From: Erythrophleum ivorense
Taxonomy: Eukaryota > Streptophyta > Magnoliopsida > Fabales > Fabaceae
NCBI GenBank assembly: GCA_026724425.1
Contig: JAIUCV010000229.1
Coordinates: 372,001-436,000 of the forward strand
Direction: 5' to 3'
DNA length: 64,000 bases
Shown: positions 38,644-52,494 of the stretch, in pieces
Position numbering within the stretch: position 1 is the stretch's first letter
Layout: every line of letters begins with the position of its first letter
The notes under the pieces: generated by a model
What the model was told of the DNA's origin: nothing
Database searches by the model: none
Seen by the model: only the letters and a program-made list of their open reading frames with translations
Program-made: the position numbers and the translations under genes

Positions 38644-41342
38644 TTAACTTGCTATTGGTTTTGCGATGACTTTCTTGATGGCTTCGGCATACGTCCTATG
38701 CTGGTAGGTGAGGGTAGATTCAAGAAGGTCCCAAAGCGACGTCTTAGGGTTCCAGCCTGACCCAGATGTAAATTAGCACAGATAAAGTAACACAATAATC
38801 TTACAAGGTCAAGTCAGGCGAGGGAATGAGTAAAACCTACCAAGTTGCCTGTTGATTATGGTCATATCAGGAATTCTCTTGTCACTATCATCATATCCCT
38901 CGCCATAAAACTCTTTGGAGCTCACATCAATAGTAGGTCTTTCCAGAGGCTGTTCTTCACTTACCTTTGAGTAGACCTGCAGAATATACAACAATACTTC
39001 TTGAGTCCCAAGCAACATGTCATAATTCTAACAGTATGGTCAATAAATCAAAGTCAATCCTTTCACCTGAGTCATCATTTCAGCAAGCTGCTTTACTGTA
39101 ACCTCATTGTTTGGGTTTCCCACATTAAATATATGCCCATTGGCCCTGGCAGGATTTTCCTGTTAAAAGGTCATAGTATTTAGTAGACCAGCCAACAACA
39201 ATAATAATCTACACTATACAATAATTACATAATAGGTCCACTTAAAAGACTGGATATGGGAACCTACAATCATCAACAAGACAGCTTCAATAGCATCCTT
39301 AATGTAAACAAAAGTTCTCTGGGACTGGCCACCATCCACAAGCTTGAGAGGCTCCCGACGGAGGAGATTCTACCCAAAAAAGTAAAGAAATGAATATTTA
39401 GAAGTTATTAGATAAAAATTGGTAATATGTCAACAAGATTCGTTGAAAATTATATCAAAAAGGAGACTGACATTGCTAAAGCATGCAAGAACCCGAGGAA
39501 CACCCTCGCTTGGACCATCAATGCCAGGAATAAAATCCATTCGTGGTCCGATCCAGTTAAAAGGTCTCACAATTGTAAACTCCAGTCCATTTTCAGCACC
39601 CTCAGCTGTCAATGATTACAAGTCAGTGAGACAAGTCAATATTCAAGAACAGAAGTAGATAAGGCAATAAGAAAAGGTTAGCTTACCATAAATCAGCCTC
39701 TCAATCAATTGCTTTGCACAGGCATAGGACCATCTCTGTTTTTCAACTGAGCCAAATATGCAAGGAGAGGCATCTTCTTTAAGAACATAGTATGCAGGAT
39801 CCTTATAACAGGAAATAAAAAGGCTCAGCCCATTACAAAAATGAGACACGCAAAGAAGGCAATGTTAAAGGAATAAAATTCGGTCACATGACAGAACTAC
39901 AGAAAAGATTAAAGTGACAGCTTTTTAGCATCCAAAATCCCGTACCACCAACAACCAAAATGTGCTCTCCCCCACGTCCCAATTCTACACCAACAAACCA
40001 CCCCCTTGAAGTCCCAAAACACAAGCAGAAGGCATTGCGTACGTGAGAGAAAGAGAGAGACACTCAGACAGATGAAGTTGTATAACCCAGTCTTGAAAAG
40101 ACCAGGAAGAAGCAAGTGAAGTTATAAACTTATATGATAATAATTCCCAAAACCTCTAACATACAAACTAAATGCACGATTAAAGAGTAAAAAGTGCACA
40201 TCAACCAAGATTCTAACGTAGATGCTTCAGGAAACATATCAACCCACGCAGACAAAATTCTTTATTTCTATTCTACCCAAAAAATATATATTATAAAAAG
40301 AACCAGACGAGGTCGTACCATCTCTGAAACTAATGTTCTCAACTTCTATCCGCAGTCCAGAGGAGGAGAACTCAAATAGAATGTATTCCCATTACGAATT
40401 TCTATTTAGACAGAAGTTACAGTGATTTAACGCAATCAGACAACTTAAAGTGCTTAAACCGGGACGTGATGTAAGACTACCACCGACAGTTTCCAAGTAG
40501 CAGATGCATGTGATCGAACGGTTCAAATTATACAAATGTCAAACTATCATTCATAATAATAGACAGATCTGGGATAACTTCCTTAGAGGAAGCGGAAAAT
40601 CCAAAGGAATTAAAAGGGAAACGAATATGAAAATGAAGACTTACCTGACGAAGTGGGCTATCCTTCGGGAGAAAGCTTCCAATCGTTTTCCCATAAACTT
40701 CACAAGTAGAGAAATGAATGAGACGCTTGTTATTCTCCGAACAGTACTTCACCTGAGAGCCGAAAAGAAACCCACATCAAATCACATATCTACTTCAATT
40801 AGTTCTCCCATCATATCCAAGCAACGGGCCCAAAGAATCCATCTTGATTTATAGAATAGCAATTAGAGAAACGCCAGAGAAAAGAATCACGTACCACGGG
40901 AAGTGCGTCAATGAAATTGCTGTAGATAGTGTCCAGAGGGCGTGTATTATAATCCGCCGGAGTACAGATTGCAGCCAAATTAATGGTCTACACAGAAAGA
41001 AAACCACAAATTAAGTACAAATCCAAGAAGCTCAATCACACAGCCATATGAGTGGATGAACAATGGTACCAGATCCGCCAACTTGATGAGGCCCTCGAGC
41101 CTAGAATCGTGCTTTATGTTGAGGCGGTGGAACTGGATGCGGCCAGCCCATGGGAGCGTGTCAGGCTCCAAGAGGTGCTTGATCTTGTCATTGTAAACGT
41201 CCAGAGCGAGGACCTTGTGCGGCGTCTCCGCCATGAGCTTCTCACAGAGGTGGGAGCCAATGAACCCTCCGGCACCGATCATGCAAATGGTGATTGGCTT
41301 AATGGGGTTGCCGTCCAGATCTATCCTGGTAGACGACGCCAT
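38644..41342 (-). CDS. AXS: UDP-apiose/UDP-xylose synthase, 9 exons, intact
   Basis: This cytosolic extended-SDR enzyme converts UDP-glucuronate, with NAD+, to UDP-apiose and UDP-xylose, the donor for apiose in rhamnogalacturonan II and apiogalacturonan. Exons: 41342-41070, 40987-40895, 40752-40645, 39801-39687, 39605-39472, 39369-39268, 39159-39067, 38976-38841, 38756-38644. They sum to 1167 nt, or 388 aa (the Arabidopsis protein is about 389). Visible features are the NAD-binding GAGGFIG at residues 23-29, AAICTP with Cys99, FSTCEVYG with Cys139 and Glu140, and the SDR pair Tyr184/Lys188 in SYACAK. Also present are FNWIGPRMDFIPG, DGGQSQRTFVYIKD and the C-terminal WNPKTSLWDLLES. All introns are GT-AG. 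The ATG at 41342 gives the family N-terminus (MASSTRIDLDGNPIKPITIC). No defects were seen. A MULE end lies about 350 bp upstream. Confidence 0.96.
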
Positions 41343-41690
41343 TTTCTTGATTGAAGAGTCTGCGAGTTAGGGACAATGCTATGTATGTTAGTCTAAGAGG
41401 AAGTGGCAGAGAGAATTTCGCGATGGGAGGGAAGAAGATGGAAGCGAAGGTTGGCGGTGAAATATTTAATTCAAACACGGGAGAGACTGAAAAGAGAGGT
41501 AGAGACTGAAGATGTTTCTGAGAGGATGTGATCCTCTCTTGCGGTCGTAAATTCATTTCATTAAGCTATGGGATTCGACCCACCCGCGTGCAGGGATCTC
41601 CTGGCTACTCGCTCTGATTTCCTCCCACGTGTACTGATGACGTGGCATTGTGATTTTTTGAATTTTGAACTCATATTAAACGTGCCAAAT
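41343..41690 (-). promoter_or_regulatory. 5' UTR and core promoter region of the UDP-apiose/xylose synthase gene
   Basis: On the minus strand the approximately 200 bp before the start codon are CT-rich, as plant leaders often are, with an AATTAAATATTT stretch near 41465 that could serve as a TATA-like element. Sequence beyond about 41690 looks like MULE terminus, so little native upstream DNA appears to remain. No transcription start is proven. Confidence 0.45.
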
Positions 41691-43560
41691 TTATATTGTG
41701 TCTTCTATACAATCGTAATTGTTGTTGTCACAAATACAATAACCTTTTTCTTTTTTCATTGTCACGGTTGAGCACCTTTCTTTTTTTTCATGGTCACGGT
41801 AAATTTTTTCTTTTATTTGAAAGGGTTATGGCTGACTGACAAACGTAAGTCTTTTAAATTTTTTTTTTGGTCATAATTGATTGACCCTTTTAAAATAATT
41901 TTTTATTTTGTGGTTCACGCTGCAAATCAATTGTGATCTTTTGTAATTTTTTTTATATTACGTTGGCCACAGGTGCTAACAACTGTGATTCCTGTGTCAC
42001 AAGTCAAGGTTACAATTTGATCCTAACATGCAGATAGGATTAAGTGACATGACAAAAAATAATTGAAACATCCAAATTGCGCTATCACATAGAAAGATAT
42101 GATTGGTAAAAACAAATGGGCATTTTTTTTTTACCATCACTTTTTTGTTTACCTTATATCCTTCTCCATCATCTTCGTTTGCCTTCGTCTTCTTCATCTT
42201 TCCATCGTTGCTCCTCCTTCCTATTTCATCTTCTTTATCTGTTCATCTTCATCCTTCATGAGAGAGGGTAAAAAAAATTTTCTCCATCCCAACCGTAGAA
42301 TTTCATTGAACAAAAGAAAGAGCATATAAAGGAAGGAAGATTTCAAAATATTGGTGGTTCCAAAGATCAATATCAGGTATATAAATATCTATTTTATTTA
42401 TAGTGTAGATATGATATGATGAAAATTTTAATTAGTGTAATATATATTTTAATTTGTTTAATTTAAATATAGTTTGAAAAAAATTATATATATATATATA
42501 TATATATGTATACAATATTTAGTAGCAATAGTAAAAATAATATCTATAAAATATTAAGAAAATAAAGTTGAAGAAAAAATAGGTTAAAATGTATAATTAT
42601 ATTTTTAATAAGATGAAATAAGAAAAAGAAATACATAATATGCATTAAATTGTAGATAAAATATGTATAGGGTGAGAACAATATAATATGAAAAAATAAG
42701 AAAATATGATTTGATAAAGATGTAAATAGGAAAAAGCTTTCTATTATTTTATAAAAGTATAATGAAATATTATAATAGTGAAAGAAATTATTAAAAACGT
42801 ATGGAAATATAAAAAAGAAAAAATATGAAAAAATTGTAAAAATTAGATATATGAAAAGGATTGGCAAAAAATATATAAAAGGACTATAAAAAATATAATA
42901 AAATAAATGAAAAGTCAATATTATTATATTATTACAATGATGAAGGAGTTCTTAAAAATTTTATAATATAAAAAAATTAGTGGAATATTGAGAAGCATAT
43001 TTAAAAACTATTATAAAAATGTAATATGAAAAAGATAAAAAAAAAATGATGTATAAAATATAATATGAAAAATACTGTAAAAAATAAAGAAATAAAAGGA
43101 ACTTGACAAAAATTGTTAAAGATGCTAATGGGGAAAAAATTTAAAAATATAATATCATAAAACTACAATGATGAAAGAATTTTTTGATATTATATATTAT
43201 TATAATAAAAATATTATGACAACGAAAAATAGTATGAGAAAATACTATGAAAATATAATATTGAAAAGAATATTAAAATAATATAAGAAATACAATATAG
43301 AAATGTTGGAAAAAAGTTTGTAAAGAAATAAAAGTATGGTAAAAAAATATTGGAAAAGAATATACTATGAGAAAAATATTAAAATATAGTATAACAAAAT
43401 ACTATTATAAAAGAATATGTTTATTATGATGTAGGTTTCAATAATGTGGATGAAATATGACATTAAAATGTTTAATTATGTATAGTGTAATATAATATAG
43501 AAAAAGAAAAATAGTATAGTGCTATTATATAGAAATAAGACATTATGACGACAACTATCT
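41690..43560 (+). repeat. Left inverted arm of the MULE
   Basis: The order is repeated GTCACGG/GGTCAT motifs (41725-41940), then a CT-rich leader-like segment (42140-42270), a GGTTCCAAA...CAGGTATATAAAT block with a possible 5' splice site (about 42355-42385), then about 1.1 kb of A/T-rich sequence. The same order is found inverted at the right end. Long open frames here (for example 42544-42918 minus) are low-complexity artefacts. Confidence 0.6.
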
Positions 43561-44454
43561 TATTATGTATTTTGACATGTACTGCTTTTGTATACTAGTA
43601 TTGTGTTTAGCCCGAGACATGTTATCCACTTAGGTTCAGAGGACGAGTTATTATTATACCTTCAAACTAGACATGTCTCTCAGGCTGTGTGACTCAACAA
43701 GGTACGTTTTTAATATAGTGTGGAGAAAAAATTTTTAACACATTATTATTACATCATTTACGAAGGTTAACACCTTTTTTTCTCTAATAGTTAGATCATA
43801 TTTTTCGACTACTTAGAGTTGCCCATGATCCACAATTAAAGTTTCCCCCACCAACTATAGTGCCACATTTCAGAGTTGTTAGTTTTTATAAGGTGTTATG
43901 ACTTGCAACTCTTGACTTTAATGCTTTACTCATTTTAGCACTCGTCGAGCGATGGCGGCTGCTAGAAACCTACACATTTCATACTATCTAAGGCGAGTGT
44001 ACAATTACACTATAGGATGTGATAGTGTAGTTAGATCTTTCGGTAGCAAGTTACCTTGTTACTGGTTCACTAAACTTCAATTGGCAAAGCATTTATGATA
44101 TTCTTCTTGGGATGAGCCACTAGACAAGGAGTTTAGTTTGATGGATGGAGATTAAGCAGTACTTGGCTCGCCAACCATTTTGAGGTACTTTCAGAGAATG
44201 CGGATGACAATGAAGTACAATGATTTGCTCGTGCCTACATATTACACCTTATAAGTGGAGTTCTCATGCCAGATAGGTCTGAACATAGAGTTCCCCTTAT
44301 GTACCTGACCTTCCTTCAGGACTTTCACATAGCAGGCTAGTTCATTTAGGACTCTGCAGTGCTAGCATACCTATACAGAGAGTTATGCAATGCCACCAAT
44401 TACAATGAGGTTAACATCGGTAGTTGCTTGATGTTGTTTCACTTATGGCCTTGG

Positions 44455-45331
44455 TGACGCACGACCCTCTAGGAACCTTCAACAAGATGACACTTTGCCA
44501 GGGACCGACTAGAAAATAAGAATGTTAGTCAAAGGAAAGACCCTAAGAGAACTTGTCTCTTAGAACCTTAGCCTCAAGATGCTACAAAAGAAGACTAATT
44601 CTTTGATAAGTCACGTGAACTATTAGAGAACATAAAGAAGTAAAAGCCTCGCAAAAAATTGAATAATATTCAAATTCATTCATGATCTTCTAAAATAAAG
44701 TACAATAGAAAGCCTTTTATAGGCAAAGTTTCTAAAAGATTAAAATCCTAATAAAAGTAAAACACTAAAATTTGATTAGAAATATTTTAAATGGTGCCTA
44801 AAATCAAAAAATAAGATTATGATACTAATTTTAACTTAATCTCCAAGATAAGCTCTTTGACTAAGTCCTAATAAAATAAATAAATAAACGAAATTCATGA
44901 AGAATCCTACTCAAAACTAATCAGCTCCTTTAAATAGTCATATGGGATGCTCATGCTTCATTAGAAATTACATAGTTGACACATAATTCTTAATCTCTTG
45001 CAATTGGACTCCAATTGGGCCTTGACACTCCTCTTATAAAATGGTTAGTATTATCACATCTTTTACATTTTCTTAAGCCCTCTCTTAACTCAAATAAATG
45101 GGCTCTAAGTTATGAAACTTATGAATGAAACAATTGAAAACTTCTTTCATTGTTTTGGCCCTAACTCTTGTTATTGGGCCTTCTATGCTTTGTAATAGAT
45201 CTTTAGGCACATTTGATTTGAACTATTGGGTTTTAATTTGCAAATCACGTCCTTGGGCTTGAAACTTAGCACCACATCCTTCATCAAGTCCACTTCTATG
45301 CTCAACAAGGTCTCTTGGTGCTATTGCATCA
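44455..45331 (-). repeat. 3' LTR of the gypsy element
   Basis: On the plus strand it runs from TGACGCACGACCC to TATTGCATCA. It aligns throughout with 53400-54285. In the element's sense it begins TGATGCAATAG. Confidence 0.92.
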
Positions 45332-45343
45332 TTCCTCTCTTTT
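45332..45343 (-). other. Gypsy polypurine tract
   Basis: On the minus strand AAAAGAGAGGAA abuts the 3' LTR start TGATGCAATAG. Confidence 0.8.
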
Positions 45344-45499
45344 GAAAAGGATTCGTCCTCGAATCTACAATATCAAAGGAAAAGAGTTTAACTACATTAA
45401 AAGTAGCACTGACATTTCTATAAGAACTAGGTAAGTCAATTTTATAAGTATTATCATTATCCTTTCAAGAACTTGAAAGGGGCTATCTCCTATGGGTTA

Positions 45500-48400
45500 G
45501 AGTTTTGACTTCTTATGCTCTGGGAAACATTCTTTTCGCGAGTGAACCCACACCTAATCGCTGGGTTCAAACACTACACGCCTTCTACCCTTGTTAACTT
45601 GGTTGGCAATTTGCTTATTTTTTCTTTCAATGTTGTCTTTCACCTTCTCATGCAAATCCTACGCAAACTTAGTTTTCCTAGCACCATCAAGGTTAGTAAA
45701 CTCATGTGAAAGTAAAGGAAATAAATATAATAGAATTAAAGGATTAAAGCCATAAACAATTTCAAAAGGAAAGAATTTTGTAGCATAATGAACAACACGA
45801 TTATAAGCAAATTCGACATGGGGTAAACACTTCTCCTAATTCTTAAGATTCTTTTGAATGATAGCTCTTAATAAAGTAAAGAAGGTTCTAGTGACAACCT
45901 CGGTCTGCCCGTCAGTTTGTGGATATGCTGTAGTAGAAAATAAAAGTTTAATGCCAAGTTTATTTCATAACGTTTTCCAGAAATAACTCAAGAATTTTAC
46001 ATCTCTATCACTAACAATAGTTCTTTGCACACTATGCAACCTAACAATCTCCTTGAAAAATAATTCTGCCATATACATAGCATCATTAGTTTTAGAACAA
46101 ATAATAAATGTGCCATTTTACTAAACCTATCCACAACAACAAAGACATTATCTTTCATAGTGGAAGATTTAGGCAAACCCAAGACAAAGTCCATAGAAAT
46201 ATCAGTCCATAGGTGAAAGGGAACTAGTAAAGGAGAATACAAGCTATGTAATTGAATTCGAGACTTAGTATGCTTACAAGTAATACATCTAGAACAAACA
46301 GAAACCACATCTTTTCTCATGTTATGTGATGACTCTAACTTCTAATCATTATAATTAAGGTTAAATACATGATTAATAATCATAAATCAGGGTTACAAGA
46401 TATTACAACTAATTCCATTCAGAAAATACAAGAAAATTTAAAGCTTAATGTTATTAGAGTCATCAACCATATAATTATAAATACTCATGTATATCAGGAA
46501 AATAAACATTCATTTATAAGCATTTGATTCTATTACCCATTAATTCTAACTTACAAGAATCTTCAACCAATGTTTCTAAATCATCCATTGGGGTTACCAT
46601 ATGAAAAATCAAGATTTCTAAGTCAGAATGAAGGTTTATGACCATTAGCCGTGGCTAAATGTCCTTACACCGCGGCCAATTGCCCGTAGGTTTACTCCTT
46701 AATTTCACAGATTTCGCCGCGGCGAGGAAGCCTCCGGAACCCTACCTCACTCGCTTCTTACTATTGGTCGCGGTCAATTCCCCTTTTCGCTGCAGCTAAT
46801 TCCTCTTTGGAACGCTTGACAAATTCTCACAAAAATTTACCGTGCCAATTCCAATTTAACGGGGGCGAACTACCCTCTGGAAGACTTCCAGTTTTGCCTC
46901 TCACATTTCACTGCAACTAATTTCACCTTTCGCCATGGCGAATTGCTCTCTGGTACTCTCCCTTAGCAACTTCACCTCTATTGGTCGCAGCGAAATGCCT
47001 TCTGATCCTACAACTCCTAAAATCTTGTCTCATTCTCTTCTTTAAATGACACCCTAGGGCCACTCTACCTTAATTTATGTAACTCTAATGGTATTTATGT
47101 ACCTTATTTATCCAGCTATTCTATCATTATCAATTCAAAATTTAAGTATAAATTCTTACTCATCCAACTACCATATGTCAGCAAATTTATAGATTAATAA
47201 TAGCAGAATTTCATAAGTTTCCAGCAATTATATTCAAATATACATTCTTTTAAAGATTTTATGCATCATTGATTCAAATCAACAATCTCATATATCCCAT
47301 GATGACATTCCCAATAGTAAATCATATAATGAATTTCATAACGTTCATACATCAAACACTATAAGTTCACATATCCAAAATTAAGCTATATTAAAACTTA
47401 ACTCCTTAATAAATACATTTCAACTAATTTAAATGTAAACGCCTACACTTGGCAATATGATTATATGATGATGCTATATATATAAGATTAACAAAATTAT
47501 ATCTACTCTACTCAGATTAGCCCAAATGTAGCTTCCTCCACACATGGTTAGAGCTCATAGATTTTCATCCACTTACTTCCCCTTATCCTTACCTAAAAAG
47601 CCTTTACCTGAAAGTATAATCCTATGAAACGGGGTAAAATGCAAATCTCAATAACCAAGACAAATTCCATTCATATATTCTAATTTAATCAATATACATG
47701 CATGATCTCACATAAGTATTAGAAAACATACTAGTCATATCAGTAAATAAAACAATTAGACTATCATGATTACTATCCCATATTAGTAATCATATTTTCA
47801 CATGTTAAAGGCCAATAGCACAGGGAGAGGCCCGTCCACGGTACCTACTCCCCAATGAGCACAACCAGGGCTCAGTGCATATGGGGTTTGATCATAATCT
47901 GGTGTCCGATCGAAGCACCTGCATGGGCAGTAGTCATACCACAGCTCCACCATGGACTTACAAAGTCCAATTACATATAACAGATAGCCAACTAATTCAT
48001 TTAAAATCACAATCATAATCATGCAGCAAATACCAAATTAAAACAGACATATGCATGGAATTAGCATGAACTTCAGTTATCTCACTTGTAGACAAATTTG
48101 CAAAAGCCACCAGTAGTACAAAAATCTCCCAAACCACTACTAATTCCTAAAATTAGGAATGGAGGTGTCCTCTACCAGAAACTTTAATATATCACTCTAA
48201 ATACTAAGCAAATTCGTGAAAAATTAATACCCATACTATAATCTAATCATTGGGGTCTCAAACTAGCAAAAATACCTCAAAAGAAGAGTTTATACTTACC
48301 TAATGTCAGCCCTAACCTCAACCTATGAAATTTCACCATGGAAACATCAAATGGCAAGTTTCAGATTTTGGGTGTGGGTGAAAGTGCTCCAATTAGAACA

Positions 48401-51400
48401 TTAATTAGGTCAAATTAAAGAGAAAGATGAGTGGATTAAGTTATATAACTATTACCTTAGTTGAATCTTGCTCTAGAAGTGAAAAATGATGGAAATAAGC
48501 CAAGAACCATAGCCTCTCCTTTGGGCCTCTGAATTTTGTGTGTGTTCCTTGTGGTTCTGCAGAGTGAAGGGTGGCTAGATTAGTTTTTAGGGTTTAAGTT
48601 GTGTTTAATGTGGGTCATGGGCTGACCCAATGGTCCAATGGCAAGTGGGTTTTGATTTAAACCTTATTAGGTCAGCTTCAATATGTTGGGCTGTAAAAAC
48701 TTAATTAGGTCAAACCAAATTTGAAGGATTCAATTGATTTGGGCCTACACAATGGTTACTGGGCCATCACTAGGTGCTCTCTCTTGGGCCAAGTCTCACA
48801 ATAAAAAGTTAGGTCTGTACCTAAAATTATTAGACCTCCATTAGTCCCTAACCTTATCCTACTTAATTTAATTCAGCCATAGATAGGGTTTTTAACTCAA
48901 TTAAATTTTAAACTCATATTAATAATTTATCTCTCTAAAATTTTCATTCACTTAACTTGCCCAATTATCCCATATTAATTATTTTTAATTAACTCAAATC
49001 TATGATTAACATCTTAATTAATTTTGGGGTGTTATATGCTAGGCCAATAAAAATGCTCATTTAAAAGAGCCAAAGTCTTTTCTACACCAAAATGGCCCAT
49101 CAATCCCCTACCATGAGTCTCTTTAATAAGAAGCTCACGAATGGAACACATAGGAACACATAACTTGTTCTTTTTAAAAAGGAACTCATCAAGCCTATAA
49201 TAGTCATTAGCACCATATGATGTATAAGATTTTCAAATATCAACAAAATCAGAATAAGACTCATACATGCTTTTTAACATCTCAAAACCTATCAATCTAG
49301 CATGCATGGAAGTAATCAAAGTGTAATGCCTAGACAATGCATCAGCTACAACATTTTTCTTTCCCTGCTTATGCTTAATCACATAAGGGAAGGTTTCAAT
49401 AAGTTCAAGCCAACTTGCATGCCTTTTGTTCAATTTATCCTGAGACTTAAGAAATTTAAGACTCTCATGATCAGAATGGATAATAAATTCTTTAGGCCAT
49501 AAATAATGTTGTCAAGTTTTTAAAGTTCATTTCAAGGCATACAACTCTTTATCATATGTGGAATAATTTAAAGCAGGGCTACTTAATTTCTCACTAAAAT
49601 ATGCAATAGGTTTAGAATCCTGCATCAACACACCACTTATGCCTATACCAGAAGCGTCACACTCAATTTCAAAAACCTTAGTAAAATCAGACAACACAAG
49701 TACAGGGACATTAGTTAGTTTTTCCTTCAGTATGTTAAAAGCATGCTCTTGTGCTTCACCCCACTTGAATACCATAGTCTTTCTTACCAAATCATTCAAA
49801 GGGGCAACAAGAGTAGAGAAGTCCTTCACGAATTGCCTATAGAAGCTCACCAATCCATGGAAACTTTTTACTTCACTAGTAGTCTTTGGAGTTGGCCACT
49901 CTTAGATTGCTTTAACCTTCTCCTTGTCCACTTGTATGCCACGAGCTCCTACACTAAATCCAAGAAAAATCATAGAATCCAAACAAAAAGAGTACTTCTC
50001 TAAATTGGCAAAGAGTTTATTCTCCCTAAGCACAACAAGCACATCATGCAAATGACTCATATGCTCTTCTAGACTCTTAAAGTAAATCAAAATGTCATCA
50101 AAGTAAACCACAACAAATTTACCAATGAAATGTTTAAAAACATGGTTCATTAAACTCATGACATTGTTAGGTGCATTAGTCAAGCCAAATGGCATAACTA
50201 ACCATTTATATAACCCAAACTTAGTCTTAAAAGCAATTTTTCATTCATTACTTTCTTTTATCTTAATATGATGGTAACCACTTTTAAGATCAATTTTAGA
50301 GAAAACACGTGCACCATGCAACTCATCAAGCATATCATCTAACATAGGGATATGATAGCGAGATTTTACCATTATTTTGTTGATAGCATGACAATTCACA
50401 TACATCCGCCACTTGTCATCCTTTTTGGACACCAGAATCACCGGGATAGCACACGAACTCAGACTTTCACGAAGAAAGCCTTTCTTCATAAGCTGTTTCA
50501 CTTGATGTTGTATTTCCTTAATCTCGTCTGGATTTGCTCGATAAGCAGGTCTATTGGGGATAGATGCTCATGGGATAAAGTCTATACGATACTTAATGCC
50601 TCTTAAAGGGGGAAATCCATTAGGTATTTCCTTTGAAAACAAGTCACAGAATTTCTGTAATAAAGATATAACACTAGCAGGAAGAGAGTAATCAAGATTG
50701 TCGATAGTAAGATAAACATCTTTATAAAAAAATAAGAAAGTATTTTCACAAATAAGAGCTCTCTTGATCTCACTTTTACCCGAAAATAAATCACTTTCTT
50801 TTCCTCATGTTTTTCTCTAATTTTCTTTTCCTTTCTACTCAGCTTTCATTTCTCTTGTTTTTTCTCATTCTCAACACTCACACTCATTTTACCTTTCTTT
50901 TCTTACTCTCTCTTCTTACACTCTTTTTTCAATTTTTAATTGATCATTATATGCTTGAATAGGACAAAGAGGGGTCAACATAATGGTCTTACCATTAAAA
51001 ACAAATGAGTAATAATTTTTATATCCATCATATTTTACCTTTATGTCAAACTGCTATGGCCTATCAAGCAACAAGTGACCAGCATACATGAGTGCTACAT
51101 CACAAAGAATCTCATCATGATAATTACCAATAGAAAAAGAGATGAGAACCTATTTTGTTACCTTTACCTCCCCACTATCATTAAGCCATTGTAATTTATA
51201 AGGGGTAGGGTGCCTTAAAGTAAGCAAGTGCAGCTTTTTCACAAGTACTAACTACATTTGTGTAGCTACCACCATCAATAATCAAACTACATATCTTCTT
51301 GTAGATGAAGCAATAAGTATGGAAAATATGCTCACGTTGCTCTACCTTGAGATCTTCTTTAAGTTGAATGTTGAGAGCAAGCCTAGTCATAAGGGCTTCA

Positions 51401-52494
51401 CCATTTATAGCTTCAACTAACTCTAAATCTGAGTCATCAGTCAGGGGTGGCATCTCATCATCCTCAGACTCACTACTAGTACTAGTCACATCACTATTTT
51501 AAAAAATAATCATAGTTCGTTTGTTATGACATTGTGAAGCAATGTGACCAAAACTATTACATTTAAAACATTTAACCTTAGAGGAAGAAACAGTAGGGTT
51601 AGAAGATGAGAAAGGTTTTGAATCAGTTTTACCCTTAATCTGAAAGTGTTTTACCTTACTTTTCTCCTTAGACTTGAATCAGTCTTTGGCTTGAAGGGGA
51701 CTTTAGAATCCCTTCAAGAACTCGAGTTAGATATCACTTTCAGCTTTTGTCGAACCTTTAATTGTTTCCACCTTGATAGCTCTATGCAAGAGCTCTTCCA
51801 TATCCAGGTAATTGTATAAATCAACTTAGACAGCTATATCAAGATTTAAGCCCTCAATGAATCGGGCCATGGTTGCTTCACAGTCTTCCTCCACATTTGC
51901 CTTAATCACGGCAATCTTCATTTTTTGATAGTAATCTTTCACACTCATAGAACCTTGTTTCAACTTTTGGAGTTTCTTATGTAATTCCCTATAATAATAA
52001 CTAGGGACAAACCATTTGCACATGATATTTTTCATCTCCTGCCAATCACAAATTAGACCTTCACCGGTACGTCTTCTGGTGAGTAAGAGTTGATCCCACC
52101 AGATGCTAGCATAGTCAATAAACTCTATTGCAGCAAGTTTTACTTTCTTCGCCTCAATGTAAGAGTGGCACTCGAACACATGCTCCACTCTTCTTTTCCA
52201 ATCTAAGTACTGGTCCAGGTCATTTTTCCCGAGAAATAAGGGAATCTTCATCTTGATGTTTCCAATACCACCATCCTTATTGGATGATGATTGTCTGCGT
52301 CTCTGAGTATGGGACTCCTCAAAGTCGAACTCAACATCATCATCAAGCTCTACCTGAGCTTGCCTCTTATGGGTCCTCATATTAGAAGAAGACTCCATAT
52401 CATCTAATCTGGCACTAAGTTTTTTAATAGTACTTTGAATGGCTCTAATCCAAACTTTCATGTCAAAGTCACTGTGCTCAAATTTTCTAGACAT
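45500..52494 (-). pseudogene. Gypsy gag-pol polyprotein, broken and interrupted
   Basis: Minus-strand order: gag (51826-52494; IPLFLGKNDLDQYLDWKRRV, IDYASIWWDQLL), CCHC knuckle (CFKCNSFGHIASQC near 51540), and aspartic protease region (51196-51489; IDGGSYTNVVS). Reverse transcriptase follows (50501-49902; ARVFSKIDLKSGYHHIKI, MPFGLTNAP, VVYFDDILIY), then RNase H (49853-49233; FEIECDASGIGI, NVVADALSRH) and integrase. The integrase has GLMGHFGVEKTL at about 49090 and, after the LTR insertion, CSRCITCKHTKSR and DISMDFVLGLPKS (46320-45997). An integrase C-terminal part resembling HSRKECFPEHKKSKL lies near 45540. RT before integrase defines Ty3/gypsy. Stops and frameshifts are scattered throughout. 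I saw no clear chromodomain. Confidence 0.9.
46325..49036 (-). mobile_element. Solo LTR (2712 bp) nested in the gypsy integrase
   Basis: On the minus strand it runs from TATAACACCCCAAAATTAAT (TG mutated to TA) to AGAGTCATCACA. It is flanked by TGTTA (46320-46324) and TGCTA (49037-49041), a 5-bp duplication with one transition. Removing the LTR and one pentamer rejoins the integrase frame as FYWPS|MRKDV, confirming the borders. It is the same family as 58643-61598 and 1-472, sharing the opening motif, GACCTAATAAGG-type internal blocks, GCTCATTGGGGAGT, CCATGTGTGGAGGAAG and GC-rich runs near the end. It has no coding domain. Confidence 0.88.

Noticed and set aside
41052..41354. 100-codon plus-strand open frame
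   Set aside because: It is antisense to exon 1 of the UDP-apiose/xylose synthase gene, whose conserved frame explains the sequence.
42544..42918. 124-codon minus-strand open frame
   Set aside because: It is built almost only of F, Y, I and L codons from A/T-rich MULE arm DNA and has no domain; it is a compositional artefact.
47798..48022. 74-codon open frame in the nested LTR
   Set aside because: The sister LTR at 58643-61598 does not keep the frame, so it is not a conserved coding region.
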